From Saccharibacillus endophyticus (GTDB taxonomy: Bacteria > Bacillota > Bacilli > Paenibacillales > Paenibacillaceae): 64,000 nucleotides of DNA. Shown here piece by piece: positions 26,916-34,627 of the stretch (positions are counted from its first letter, which is position 1; every line of letters begins with the position of its first letter). The notes under the pieces are model-generated. The model had not been told where the DNA came from and did not search any database. It worked only from the letters and a program-made list of their open reading frames with translations. The position numbers were made by a program, and so were the translations under genes. The stretch covers positions 434,001 to 498,000 of the forward strand of contig NZ_JAAZWE010000001.1 of NCBI RefSeq assembly GCF_013185185.1. The letters are read 5' to 3'.

Positions 26916-27851
26916 ATGACGATGAAAATTCCGATTTGGGGCAAGACGATTCCTTATAATACCGGCCTCGGCAAGTTCGACGAATTGGATATCAAGCACC
27001 GGCATTCTTCCAAAGCTTTATCGGGACTGAAAGCGATTGCGGCTTTGAAAAGACCGTACTCCGGCAGCCGCCGCCATTGGATTCATCAAGCGACGTACGC
27101 GATCGAAATCCGCGACGGCGAAGCTTCGGATACTTATGACGATATGCCCTGCCTGATTCCGTATCTGGTACCGGGAAGCGATCGGGCGATCATCATCGTT
27201 CCCGGCGGCGGTTATGTCACGCGAACAACCAAGCATGAAGGAGAAGGCATTGCCGAAGCCCTTAACGAAGCCGGCATCTCCGCTTTCATACTGGAGTACC
27301 GCCTGAATCCGTACAAGGCGCCCGTTCCTTTTCTCGACATGCAGCGAGCCGTCCGCTACGTGCGCTCCCAAGCTCCAGGATTCGGCATCCATCCCTCCAA
27401 AATCGGCGCGCTCGGTTTTTCGGCAGGCGGACATATGGTTGCGGCTTTGGCTGCGCTTTTGCGGGGATCGTCCGTCGATTACGCGGGATATGAGAAAGAC
27501 GATATTGACGGCAGCGACGATCGTTTGGCGTTGCTCGGCTTGGTTTATCCCTTGATTTCGTGTACCGATCTGCCGTCGGTGGCCGTCTCGCTTTTTCATC
27601 GGAAAGACGCCGAAAACGAAAAGAAACGCGAAGAACTGCTGCGGCATTACTCCTTGGCTCAATACGTCCGGCCGGGAGATCCGCCTCATTTTCTTTGCTA
27701 CGGCGATCACGATATGCTGCTCGGTTCCGACGGCATATCGGCCTACAAAGAATCGCTGGATAAGCACAATGTACCGAATACGCTGTTGACGCTCCAAGGA
27801 GCGAACCACGGCTTCGGAGACTGCCGGGCGCTCGGCGTATCGGACGCGTGA
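26916..27851 (+). CDS. Alpha/beta hydrolase (acetyl-esterase type), 3' end probably frameshifted
   Basis: A 311-residue soluble hydrolase of the BD-FAE/acetyl-xylan-esterase-like group. The oxyanion motif VPGGGYVTR, nucleophile elbow GFSAGGHMVAA (Ser) , acid DHDML-type Asp and His in GANHGFGDC are all present. The frame stops at 27849, but the minus-one frame continues directly with a plausible tail (LERYAYWKKEFTDWAND) to TAA at 27929-27931, which is the usual ending of such enzymes. A one-base indel near 27840 is likely. Strong AAGGAG ribosome site. Downstream of the arsR-type gene. Confidence 0.85.
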   Translation: MTMKIPIWGKTIPYNTGLGKFDELDIKHRHSSKALSGLKAIAALKRPYSGSRRHWIHQATYAIEIRDGEASDTYDDMPCLIPYLVPGSDRAIIIVPGGGYVTRTTKHEGEGIAEALNEAGISAFILEYRLNPYKAPVPFLDMQRAVRYVRSQAPGFGIHPSKIGALGFSAGGHMVAALAALLRGSSVDYAGYEKDDIDGSDDRLALLGLVYPLISCTDLPSVAVSLFHRKDAENEKKREELLRHYSLAQYVRPGDPPHFLCYGDHDMLLGSDGISAYKESLDKHNVPNTLLTLQGANHGFGDCRALGVSDA

Positions 27852-27955
27852 CGAGCTTGGAGAGATACGCGTATTGGAAAAAAGAATTCACGGATTGGGC
27901 TAACGATATTTTCGCGAAAGTTACGATGTAACTGCGGACAAAAACATTCATCCCG

Positions 27956-27995
27956 AAAAGCCTAAACGCCGGGAAAAGGCGTTTAGGCTTTTTTT
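27956..27995 (+). terminator. Strong terminator after the hydrolase
   Basis: A perfect 15-bp stem (AAAAGCCTAAACGCC / GGCGTTTAGGCTTTT) with a 7-base loop, followed by more T. Confidence 0.9.
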
Positions 27996-28023
27996 ATTGC
28001 GCGAATCGCGTGTTCCAAAAAAC

Positions 28024-28365
28024 TTACGCGTCCTTCGCGTACTCTTCGCTCGGCGTGTTGATCAACACGACCGACAAGCTTGAACGGGTATCGTCCGCGC
28101 TGCGGTAGGCGAAGGCTTCATGCCCTTCCACCTGCACCAAATCGCCTGTAGTTACTGCCGTTTCCGAACCGTCCGCGATCATGAATCCGCTGCCTTCCAG
28201 CACCGTCAGATACACCGTCGCTCCCGTATGGTTATGCGTCGGAAGCTGATGACCCGGGCCGAAATTCAAAAGAAATGCGACATGGCCTTCTTTTTTGAAC
28301 ACGATTTTTTTCGTAAACTTCTCCTCGCGGTATTCCTGAAAATCGCTCAATGTTTGTTTCTCCAT
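28024..28365 (-). CDS. Cupin-domain protein
   Basis: A 113-residue single-domain beta-barrel. Cupin motif 1 is LPTHNHTGATVYLTVLEG with the His-x-His metal ligands and motif 2 is GDLVQVEGHEAFAY. No other domain, no signal peptide. Such proteins are small metal-dependent enzymes or sensors; the substrate is unknown. Its promoter carries an FNR/CRP-type site at the same place as those of hcp, RIC and ferredoxin, which links it to redox/NO stress. Confidence 0.88.
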   Translation of the reverse strand: MEKQTLSDFQEYREEKFTKKIVFKKEGHVAFLLNFGPGHQLPTHNHTGATVYLTVLEGSGFMIADGSETAVTTGDLVQVEGHEAFAYRSADDTRSSLSVVLINTPSEEYAKDA

Positions 28366-28426
28366 CTATGACTCACTCCTTGACCGGATTAGGTTCTCGA
28401 TGAGGGAATTCCCTCGGTTCTTCTTC

Positions 28427-28468
28427 ATTATAAAAGACGGGAAGAAGAGGTTCGTGATTTCAGTCACA
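28427..28468 (-). promoter_or_regulatory. FNR/CRP-type site and promoter of the cupin gene
   Basis: On the minus strand TGTGA-CTGAAA-TCACG (28468-28453) matches TGTGA-N6-TCACA at 9 of 10 positions. TATAAT (28432-28427) follows after 20 bases, the same geometry as hcp. Confidence 0.65.
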
Positions 28469-28550
28469 AAGATTTGGGCTGATTAAAAAAACATCCTGCA
28501 ACTTTCTGAACGGTTTTTGCGTCAGGATGGAAAAAGAAGGGGGTTCTATC

Positions 28551-29132
28551 ATGCTTAAGCCTAAAGTCTTTTTATCCTTACTCGCCCTAAGTCTGACCGC
28601 GATCGCCGCAAACGGATCGACAACCGAAAATATCGCGTTTGCCGCTCCCGACGAAAGCCTTTCAGCCGCCGCTCCGGCCGGCTATGACGAAATCTTGGAC
28701 TTCCAATCCCGCGTCATTCCCATGCTTGAAGACTTTTTCCGAAACAAAAAATACGCCGCCCTGATCCCCGCAACCACCGACTACTACTTCAATAACGATC
28801 ATCCCCAAGGCCCGAAAATCGCGTTCGTCACCAAAAAAGGCAACGAACCCAAAATCCGAGATCTCCGCAAAGCGCTGGAACGCAAATTCGGAACCGACGT
28901 CGTGTTCGAATCGTCCGATTACACCGTTCCCGAACTGGCCGCTTACGCCAAAAAGGTCGAAAAATATCTCCCTGCCATTTATGACGGTCCTTGGAGCGTC
29001 AGCTATTCGATCAACAGTTCCAGAATTTTCGTCGATGCCAATCTCACGAGCCGTCAAATCTATCTGCTTCTCCAGAAATTCGATGCCAAACGCCTGGACA
29101 TCCAACTCGATTTCCATCCCGCCCTTACCTGA
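28551..29132 (+). CDS. Uncharacterised secreted protein, 193 aa
   Basis: No family recognised. The N-terminus is a Sec signal peptide (MLKPKVFLSLLALSLTAIAANG, cleavage probably at an A-x-A near AFAAP). The mature part is mixed alpha/beta with charged segments (FFRNKKYAALIPATTDYYF, IRDLRKALERKFGTDVVFES) and no Cys. Start at 28551 is chosen over 28527 because GAAGGGGG lies just before it and the signal peptide begins there. Monocistronic, with a hairpin terminator. Confidence 0.75.
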   Translation: MLKPKVFLSLLALSLTAIAANGSTTENIAFAAPDESLSAAAPAGYDEILDFQSRVIPMLEDFFRNKKYAALIPATTDYYFNNDHPQGPKIAFVTKKGNEPKIRDLRKALERKFGTDVVFESSDYTVPELAAYAKKVEKYLPAIYDGPWSVSYSINSSRIFVDANLTSRQIYLLLQKFDAKRLDIQLDFHPALT

Positions 29133-29138
29133 ATAAAA

Positions 29139-29162
29139 AAGGCTGCCGATCGGCAGCCTTTA
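29139..29162. terminator. Bidirectional terminator between secreted protein and YitT
   Basis: AAGGCTGCC (29139-29147) pairs with GGCAGCCTT (29152-29160); a run of six A upstream gives a strong T tract on the minus strand, and TTT follows on the plus strand. Confidence 0.75.
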
Positions 29163-29190
29163 CGCTTAAAGCTCTAATTGATAATCCACA

Positions 29191-29310
29191 GCGAGCCGAG
29201 CCCAGCGGAGGGAGAAATTCAGTGAAGGACGCCTTTGAACGCGTAAAGCCGAAGGCTTTGTGCGCGAGACAGCGTCCTGAACGAATTTCTCCCGCAGCGT
29301 CTCGACGAGC
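29191..29310. repeat. Intergenic hairpin element, copy D
   Basis: Same family: GGGAGAAATTCAGTGAA, GGACGCCTTTGAAC, then GCGAGACAGCGTCC and GAACGAATTTCTCCC. The inner stem here is GCGTAAAGCC / GGCTTTGTGCGC with a GAA loop. It starts 4 bases after the YitT stop codon on the minus strand. Confidence 0.7.
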
Positions 29311-29314
29311 TCCT

Positions 29315-30154
29315 TCACGACCGCTGCAAATCCACGAACCCTTTTCCGAATACGTCTTGCAGATTGTGAATCGTCAAAAACGCATCCCGATCCGTCGCCC
29401 TTACGATATTTTTCAACATCGCCAGTTCTTTTTTGCTTACCACGACATACAAAATATCCACTGAACTCTGCGTATAGTACCCCTGACCGTTCACTACGGT
29501 AACCCCGCGATCCATCAGCGCGTTAACCTGCCTGGCGATCTCGTCCTTGTGCTTGGAAATGATCGTTACGGACTTCTGCGGGTTCAGCCCGGTCGTCACC
29601 AGATCGATGATCTTGGTCGCGACCACCAGCATGATAATCGTGAACATCAGCTTTTCCGCACCGATGATGAAGTACGAACACGCCGCTACCAGCACGTCGC
29701 AGACCAACAGCGCGTAGCTGATATTCCATCCCCAGAACTTGTTCATCAGCCGGGCGATAATGACCGTGCCTGCCGTCGTGCCGTCTCTGCGGATAATCAG
29801 TCCGATGCCGAATCCGATCATGGCTCCGCCGAAGATCGCGTTGACCATCAGGTCGTTCGATGCCACCTGCCACCCTTCCGTCATATGCAGGAAAAGAGAG
29901 TGCAGCGCGACGGCAACCAAAGTATAGACGACCGTCTTTTTAGGTAACAGCCGATAGCCGATCGCGAGCAGCGCCATATTGATGATCAGGCTGCTCCAAC
30001 CGGGCGACCATTGGAATAAATAAAACAAAATGATCGTAATGCCGACCACGCCGCCTTCGCCAAGCTCGTGAGGAATAACAAATACGTTAATCCCCAACGC
30101 GAAAGCGAAAGCGCCGATCGCGATGATCAGTAAATCCAGTCCCGTCTTTTTCAC
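29315..30154 (-). CDS. YitT-family membrane protein (DUF161/DUF2179)
   Basis: A 279-residue protein with five to six N-terminal membrane helices and a C-terminal soluble DUF2179 domain (SVTIISKHKDEIARQVNALMDRGVTVVNGQGYYT). The helix-1 motif AFALGINVFVIPHELGEGGVVGITI is typical of the family. Function is not established; some members are linked to transport. Monocistronic, with a hairpin element and terminator after the stop codon. Confidence 0.92.
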   Translation of the reverse strand: MKKTGLDLLIIAIGAFAFALGINVFVIPHELGEGGVVGITIILFYLFQWSPGWSSLIINMALLAIGYRLLPKKTVVYTLVAVALHSLFLHMTEGWQVASNDLMVNAIFGGAMIGFGIGLIIRRDGTTAGTVIIARLMNKFWGWNISYALLVCDVLVAACSYFIIGAEKLMFTIIMLVVATKIIDLVTTGLNPQKSVTIISKHKDEIARQVNALMDRGVTVVNGQGYYTQSSVDILYVVVSKKELAMLKNIVRATDRDAFLTIHNLQDVFGKGFVDLQRS

Positions 30155-30328
30155 CCCGATATCCTTCTTTCCGTCGTCTTTTCGCGCGCTGCTTCATATG
30201 CCTTCATTTAAGCACGGGACTTCGAAATTTCTCAAGAACTTGGACTACCAAGATACCATGCTAACTTGTTAGTCGATTAAAGAAAGAAGGCGACGGAAAC
30301 TTTTAAAAAAACCTACTTGACAGATATG

Positions 30329-30337
30329 TGTTATACT
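30329..30337 (+). promoter_or_regulatory. Extended -10 promoter
   Basis: TG-T-TATACT is an extended -10 element 36 bases before the next ATG; TTGACA at 30317 is too close to serve as its -35. Confidence 0.4.
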
Positions 30338-30372
30338 AAATAAAAAAGGTACGACAAAGGAGACGCGCTTCC

Positions 30373-30702
30373 ATGCAGTTTATCGGTCAAAAAGTAGAAC
30401 ATGCGAGTTACGGACAAGGCCAGATCGTTCATCAAGAGGACCAACGCATTGAAGTCAAATTCGCCAGCGAGGCGGAAACGCGCAAATTTATGTACCCTGA
30501 CGCTTTCGAGAAATTTTTGAGCATGAACGATCCGAAATCCAAAACGCAGGTCGAACAAGACGTGCAGCGCATGCATGAAGGACGCCGCGAAGAACGGGAA
30601 GAGACCGAGCGCAAATGGGTAGAATCCAAAGAAGCCGAAGCCGCCGCCAAAAAAGCGAAAAAAGCTCCCGTTCGCAAAAAAGCGGTCGCGAAACAAGCGT
30701 AA
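30373..30702 (+). CDS. Small basic protein with Tudor/CarD-like N-terminus
   Basis: A 109-residue protein. The first 50 residues (IGQKVEHASYGQGQIVHQED, then IEVKFASEAETRKFMYPDAF) resemble the small beta-barrel found at the end of PcrA/UvrD and in CarD-like proteins. The rest is a highly charged helix ending in a Lys/Ala-rich tail (KKAKKAPVRKKAVAKQ), which would suit binding to nucleic acid or RNA polymerase. Function is inferred from these features only. Confidence 0.7.
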   Translation: MQFIGQKVEHASYGQGQIVHQEDQRIEVKFASEAETRKFMYPDAFEKFLSMNDPKSKTQVEQDVQRMHEGRREEREETERKWVESKEAEAAAKKAKKAPVRKKAVAKQA

Positions 30703-30743
30703 GAACTTCCCGAGTCATGAATAGGCCGGTCGGAAAAAAGCAG

Positions 30744-30774
30744 CTCCCCTCGCTTTCAAGCGAAGGGAGTTTTT
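30744..30774 (+). terminator. Terminator after the Tudor-like gene
   Basis: CTCCC-TCGCTT pairs with AAGCGA-A-GGGAG, loop TC, followed by TTTTT. Confidence 0.85.
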
Positions 30775-30810
30775 AGGTTGCGCAAAGCACTCGGCGTATC
30801 GCCCTGTTTG

Positions 30811-32187
30811 TCATGAATGCTCGACCGGGCCGCGTTTTTGCAAGCTCAAAATAGTCAGCAGCAGCGCGATCGAGAAAAGGCATATGCCCAATGTCCGAAA
30901 TCCCGCGTTATTGAACGACCCGCTCATTACGATCCCCGTCAACAGCGACGACAAAACGGTTCCCAAATAACGAAACGTGTTGAACAAACCGGAAGCGACG
31001 CCGATGACTTCTTTCGGAGCGGCGGCGAACAGTGCAGCCTGCATGGCGACGCCGTTCAACCCGTTTCCGATGCCGAAAGCGGCCAGAATCAGAAAAAGGA
31101 TAAACAAACCGGAATCCGGTTGCAAAATCGCCAGTCCTGCCGCGCCGAAAACCATAAGGATCGCCGAAGCGCGCAGCGCGGGAGCGGCGCCTTGACGTCC
31201 GACCCAAATTCCGGCCGCAGGCGAGATCGCAAGCGAACAAACACCGAGACTCAACATCAGCATTCCCGCGTGAAACTCGTCGATGCCGCGCACCTGTTGC
31301 AGATAAGACGGAAGTCCGAAAAATACCGCGTAAAAAAGCAAATTGGCCAGCATGAACTCCATATTGACGCGCGTAATCGCCGGATAACGGACAAACAGTC
31401 GCAAAGGAATAAACGGCGTGCCGACCCGAAGTTCGTACGCGGCGCAGACGACCAACAGCAGAAGTCCGATCCCTGCAAGCACAATCCCCGTCACGTTGAT
31501 TTGCCCGCCGTGTTCAATCGAGAGCAGCCCGATGAATAACATGACCAACCCTGCCGTAAAAAGAACGATTCCCGGTACATCAATGCGTCTCAGCCATTCT
31601 CGCAAAGAGGACGTCGAATCTGTCGAGCGTTCTTCGGGAATGTTTTTCCACGACAAAAAGAATCCAAGCAGCGCAAAAGGAACATTGACGAAAAAAATAG
31701 CTTCCCATCCCCAATTCGAAGTGAGCAATCCTCCAAAAAAAGGTCCGATCGCCGCAGCCCCTGACAGAAAGACCGATAAAGTCGCCAATGCGGCAGATCG
31801 TTTTTCCGTAATATGAATCCGTACGATCGCCATGCCGACCGCAACCATCATGCTGGTGCCGACCGACTGGATGATGCGCAGCACGATCAGCCAACCGAAG
31901 CTCGAACAAAGCGGCGCGAGCAGCGAAGCGGCAAAAGCGACAACGAGTCCGGCCAGAAAAATGCGTTTTCGTCCGAATAAGTCACTGGCTTTGCCCATTA
32001 CGGGCTGCGCGACGGCACTAGAGACATAGAATGAAAAAACGATCCAGGATACCGTCGTATAATCCAACCCGAAAGCATTTTGGATATCGGGAATCGCGAC
32101 GGCTACCATCGAAGAGTTAAGCGGGTTCAGCATAATGCCCAAACCGATCGAAACCATCAGCCAGCGGCTGCGTGCATGCATATTCAT
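30811..32187 (-). CDS. DHA2-family MFS exporter
   Basis: A 458-residue multi-helix membrane protein of the EmrB/QacA group. Marks are NPLNSSMVAVAIPDI in helix 1 (D1 motif), motif A GKASDLFGRKRIFLAG and motif C-like GAAAIGPFFGGLL. It is divergent from a LysR regulator whose gene now carries an in-frame stop, so control of this pump may be altered. Substrate unknown. Confidence 0.88.
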   Translation of the reverse strand: MNMHARSRWLMVSIGLGIMLNPLNSSMVAVAIPDIQNAFGLDYTTVSWIVFSFYVSSAVAQPVMGKASDLFGRKRIFLAGLVVAFAASLLAPLCSSFGWLIVLRIIQSVGTSMMVAVGMAIVRIHITEKRSAALATLSVFLSGAAAIGPFFGGLLTSNWGWEAIFFVNVPFALLGFFLSWKNIPEERSTDSTSSLREWLRRIDVPGIVLFTAGLVMLFIGLLSIEHGGQINVTGIVLAGIGLLLLVVCAAYELRVGTPFIPLRLFVRYPAITRVNMEFMLANLLFYAVFFGLPSYLQQVRGIDEFHAGMLMLSLGVCSLAISPAAGIWVGRQGAAPALRASAILMVFGAAGLAILQPDSGLFILFLILAAFGIGNGLNGVAMQAALFAAAPKEVIGVASGLFNTFRYLGTVLSSLLTGIVMSGSFNNAGFRTLGICLFSIALLLTILSLQKRGPVEHS

Positions 32188-32247
32188 TCCTCCTTATCCG
32201 AAGCTTAGCGAATTCTCGTCATTTCCTCCAACGCATTTTATGCTATG

Positions 32248-32268
32248 ATTCCATAGACTCAAAGGAAT
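32248..32268. promoter_or_regulatory. Candidate LysR operator
   Basis: ATTCC-N11-GGAAT fits the interrupted T-N11-A layout of LysR sites and lies 28 bases before the lysR ATG. Confidence 0.4.
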
Positions 32269-32295
32269 GAATCGGCAAATAAGGGAGGCGTTCGG

Positions 32296-33093
32296 ATGGA
32301 ACTGCTGCAACTGCACTATTTTATCGAAGTGGCCCGGACGGAGCATATGACGGAGGCCGCGCATAAGCTGCATGTGACGCAATCTTCGCTCAGCAAAACG
32401 ATTCGCCGGCTGGAAGAGGACGTAGGCATGCCGCTATTCGATCGGAATAATCGCCGGCTGAAGCTGAACGAATTCGGTTTGTTGTTTTTGCGGCGGGCGG
32501 AGAAAGCTTTATTCGAGCTGGAGCAGGGGAAAAGGGAAGTCCGAGACTTGGCCGACCGCGAGCCGGATACGTTAAAGCTGGTCGTCACCGCCGCAAGTAC
32601 GCTGCCGTCCCTATTAGGCGAATTCCGCAAGCGGATGCCCGAGATCCAGTTTCACGTCGAACGGCTGACGGCTCGGGAAACGGAAGAACGATTGCGGCGA
32701 GGCGAAGCGGACTTCGGATTATCGTCGCCGCTCGCTTGCGGAGGCGGGATCGGCTGCGAGGTCGTCCATATCGATCCGATCGTCGCCGCGATTCCTTCCG
32801 AGCATCCTTTGGCAAGGAATCCGATTCTGTCCTTGGCCGAATTTCGGGAAGAGTGGCTGATCGGGGTGAAAAAAGGTTACGGAACGCGTAATCTGATCGA
32901 TAATGCGGCGCTCCGGTATGGATTCTCGCCGCATTATGTCTACGAGGGCGATGAACCGTCAAGGCTGATTTCGCTCGTGGAAGCCGGCATCGGGATCGCG
33001 TTTATTCCGGCTACGGCGAAGGAAGAGCGAAGCGGGGTCCGATATATCGCTTTGAAAGAAAAAGAATTGAGCCGCCAGATCGCGCTGTCATAG
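32296..33093 (+). CDS. LysR-family regulator truncated by an in-frame TAG
   Basis: The 265-residue product has a normal LysR helix-turn-helix (MTEAAHKLHVTQSSLSKTIRRLEEDVGMPLFDR, residues about 17-48) and a substrate-binding domain, but stops at TAG (33091-33093) after RQIALS. Reading on in the same frame gives NTDRYISRAAKVFREVVRSH and a stop at 33175-33177, exactly the C-terminal ending expected of LysR proteins, where Trp normally stands at the stop position. A TGG to TAG change would explain it. Full length would be 292 residues. The truncated protein may still fold. Divergent from a DHA2 exporter. Confidence 0.85.
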   Translation: MELLQLHYFIEVARTEHMTEAAHKLHVTQSSLSKTIRRLEEDVGMPLFDRNNRRLKLNEFGLLFLRRAEKALFELEQGKREVRDLADREPDTLKLVVTAASTLPSLLGEFRKRMPEIQFHVERLTARETEERLRRGEADFGLSSPLACGGGIGCEVVHIDPIVAAIPSEHPLARNPILSLAEFREEWLIGVKKGYGTRNLIDNAALRYGFSPHYVYEGDEPSRLISLVEAGIGIAFIPATAKEERSGVRYIALKEKELSRQIALS

Positions 33094-33336
33094 AATACGG
33101 ATCGCTATATTTCGCGTGCGGCGAAGGTGTTTCGCGAAGTGGTTCGGTCTCACTTTTCCGAAAAGGCTTCTTTTTAAAAACAGTCGCGATGGCTGGCTTC
33201 CTTGTGTCGGAGCGAATAAACCTGTATAGTGAGCCTTGAAAGAACCTCTGGAAAAATGAGGAACAAAACTTCCTTTTTTGCGGCTAACATTTCCTTTGCG
33301 GAAAAGTGGGACGGGAAGAGGAAGGGGCATATCATC

Positions 33337-33717
33337 ATGGAAAAAGCAGCAGATCGGAAAACCGAGTTTCACGAACTTTCCGTCGCGATCAAAGCCTTTA
33401 TCTTGGAAGAAAGCAGTCTGGTCCATATCGAAGGTTCGAACGAAGTCGTGGACGGCGGCGCTTACAAATGGAAGGCGTTATCGGAGGAAAGCAAACAAAC
33501 GCAGCAGCGCTTATTCTCCCGATACGTCCGGCTTATCGATTCGATCGTTCGCGAAAATTTCGACGAAGAGTCTTTGGACCGCTTCGCGTGCAGCCGCGAC
33601 CGCGTACTGAGCCTGCTGAAGCAGGATTCCGTCGTTTTGCAAGATACGAACGAGAAGGTGTACGAAGACATCACGGAAGAATTGAAGCTTCAAGCGTGGC
33701 TAAGCAAAGCGCTTTAA
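33337..33717 (+). CDS. Uncharacterised 126-aa protein
   Basis: No family recognised. Start at 33337, with GGAAGAGGAAGGGG upstream, is preferred to the longer frame from 33229, which overlaps the end of the broken lysR region and has no ribosome site. The protein is acidic, largely helical and has no signal or membrane segment. A terminator follows at 33730. Its role cannot be inferred from its neighbours. Confidence 0.6.
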   Translation: MEKAADRKTEFHELSVAIKAFILEESSLVHIEGSNEVVDGGAYKWKALSEESKQTQQRLFSRYVRLIDSIVRENFDEESLDRFACSRDRVLSLLKQDSVVLQDTNEKVYEDITEELKLQAWLSKAL

Positions 33718-33729
33718 TCAAAAAGACAT

Positions 33730-33763
33730 CCTGCTCCGGATCAAGCCGGGACAGGCTTTTTTT
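33730..33763 (+). terminator. Terminator
   Basis: CCTG-CT-CCGG pairs with CCGG-GA-CAGG, followed by CTTTTTTT. Confidence 0.75.
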
Positions 33764-33793
33764 GCGTTAAGAAAAGCCGCTTTTTCCTCATAC

Positions 33794-33822
33794 TTGACCA
33801 CGTGGTCAATAACTGATACACT
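33794..33822 (+). promoter_or_regulatory. tetR promoter with overlapping palindromic operator
   Basis: The perfect palindrome TTGACCACGTGGTCAA (33794-33809) contains the -35 box TTGACC; TACACT (33817-33822) is 17 bases further. The start of transcription would fall at or near the ATG at 33829. Confidence 0.75.
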
Positions 33823-33828
33823 CGTCCC

Positions 33829-34410
33829 ATGAGCAGACCGAGAGAATTCGACGCCGACCTCGCGCTTCGCCGATGCATGGAGGTGTTCTGGACGAAAGGG
33901 TTTCATGCGACGTCCTATGAAGACCTGACTCGCACGACGCAGGTGAAGAAGCAGAGTTTGTACGGCGTGTTTAAGAACAAGCGGGAGTTATTTTTGAAGT
34001 CGTTGGCTTTATATCGGGAAGAAAACCTGTCTGTCTTGGAAAAAAGGATGGCCTGCGAAACATCGCCGGTCCGACGACTCGAAGCGATCTGCGAAGCGGC
34101 TTTATACGCGGACGACGAAGCCAGAATTCGCGGCTGCTTGATCATCAATACTTCGTTGGAATTCGGAAACGGGGACGCGGACATCAACCGGGAAATCGGA
34201 CAGATGATGGAACGTACCGAAGGAATGATCGAACAGGCGATACGCGACGGGCAAGCGGAAGGCGCGATTACTTCGCGTTTGGGCAGCCGCGAACTGGCTC
34301 TTCATCTGAGCAACGCGATCAACGGAGCGAAGATGATGGAGAAATCGGGCATATCCCGGGAAGAAATACTCGGCGTTTTGCGCACCTCGATTGCTTTAAT
34401 CGAAGCGTAG
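33829..34410 (+). CDS. TetR-family regulator, probably leaderless mRNA
   Basis: A 193-residue TetR repressor. The DNA-binding domain is MEVFWTKGFHATSYEDLTRTTQVKKQSLYGVFKNKRELF, of the subgroup with LYGVFKNK; the C-terminal domain has the GCLIINTSLEFG signature of this subgroup. No Shine-Dalgarno sequence precedes the ATG, and the -10 box ends only 6 bases before it, which points to a leaderless message. The operator TTGACC-N4-GGTCAA lies in its promoter and again at 34475 before the old-yellow-enzyme gene, so it likely controls both. Confidence 0.9.
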   Translation: MSRPREFDADLALRRCMEVFWTKGFHATSYEDLTRTTQVKKQSLYGVFKNKRELFLKSLALYREENLSVLEKRMACETSPVRRLEAICEAALYADDEARIRGCLIINTSLEFGNGDADINREIGQMMERTEGMIEQAIRDGQAEGAITSRLGSRELALHLSNAINGAKMMEKSGISREEILGVLRTSIALIEA

Positions 34411-34474
34411 CGCTTTGCAAGAGGCGAATACCGGCTTATCGAAGAAGATGCGCCGGTTATTTTTCGGCTTTTAG

Positions 34475-34490
34475 TTGACCAGTCGGTCAA
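34475..34490 (+). promoter_or_regulatory. Second TetR operator, before the old yellow enzyme gene
   Basis: TTGACC-AGTC-GGTCAA repeats the operator at 33794 with only the central four bases changed. TTGACC could also serve as a -35 box. Confidence 0.7.
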
Positions 34491-34627
34491 GAATAAAGAG
34501 ATATTTGAATAAGGGGGTGAGGCTTCTAGGGCAGCTTGCAGACGATGACTTTTGACGATGACCAAGCGGTATTCACATATTCAATCTATTTCACATTTTG
34601 ATCACACATATTAGGAGGCTATTCGCC

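Noticed and set aside
30317..30337. TTGACA and TATACT before the Tudor-like gene as one sigmaA promoter
   Set aside because: They are only 9 bases apart; the extended -10 reading is more plausible.
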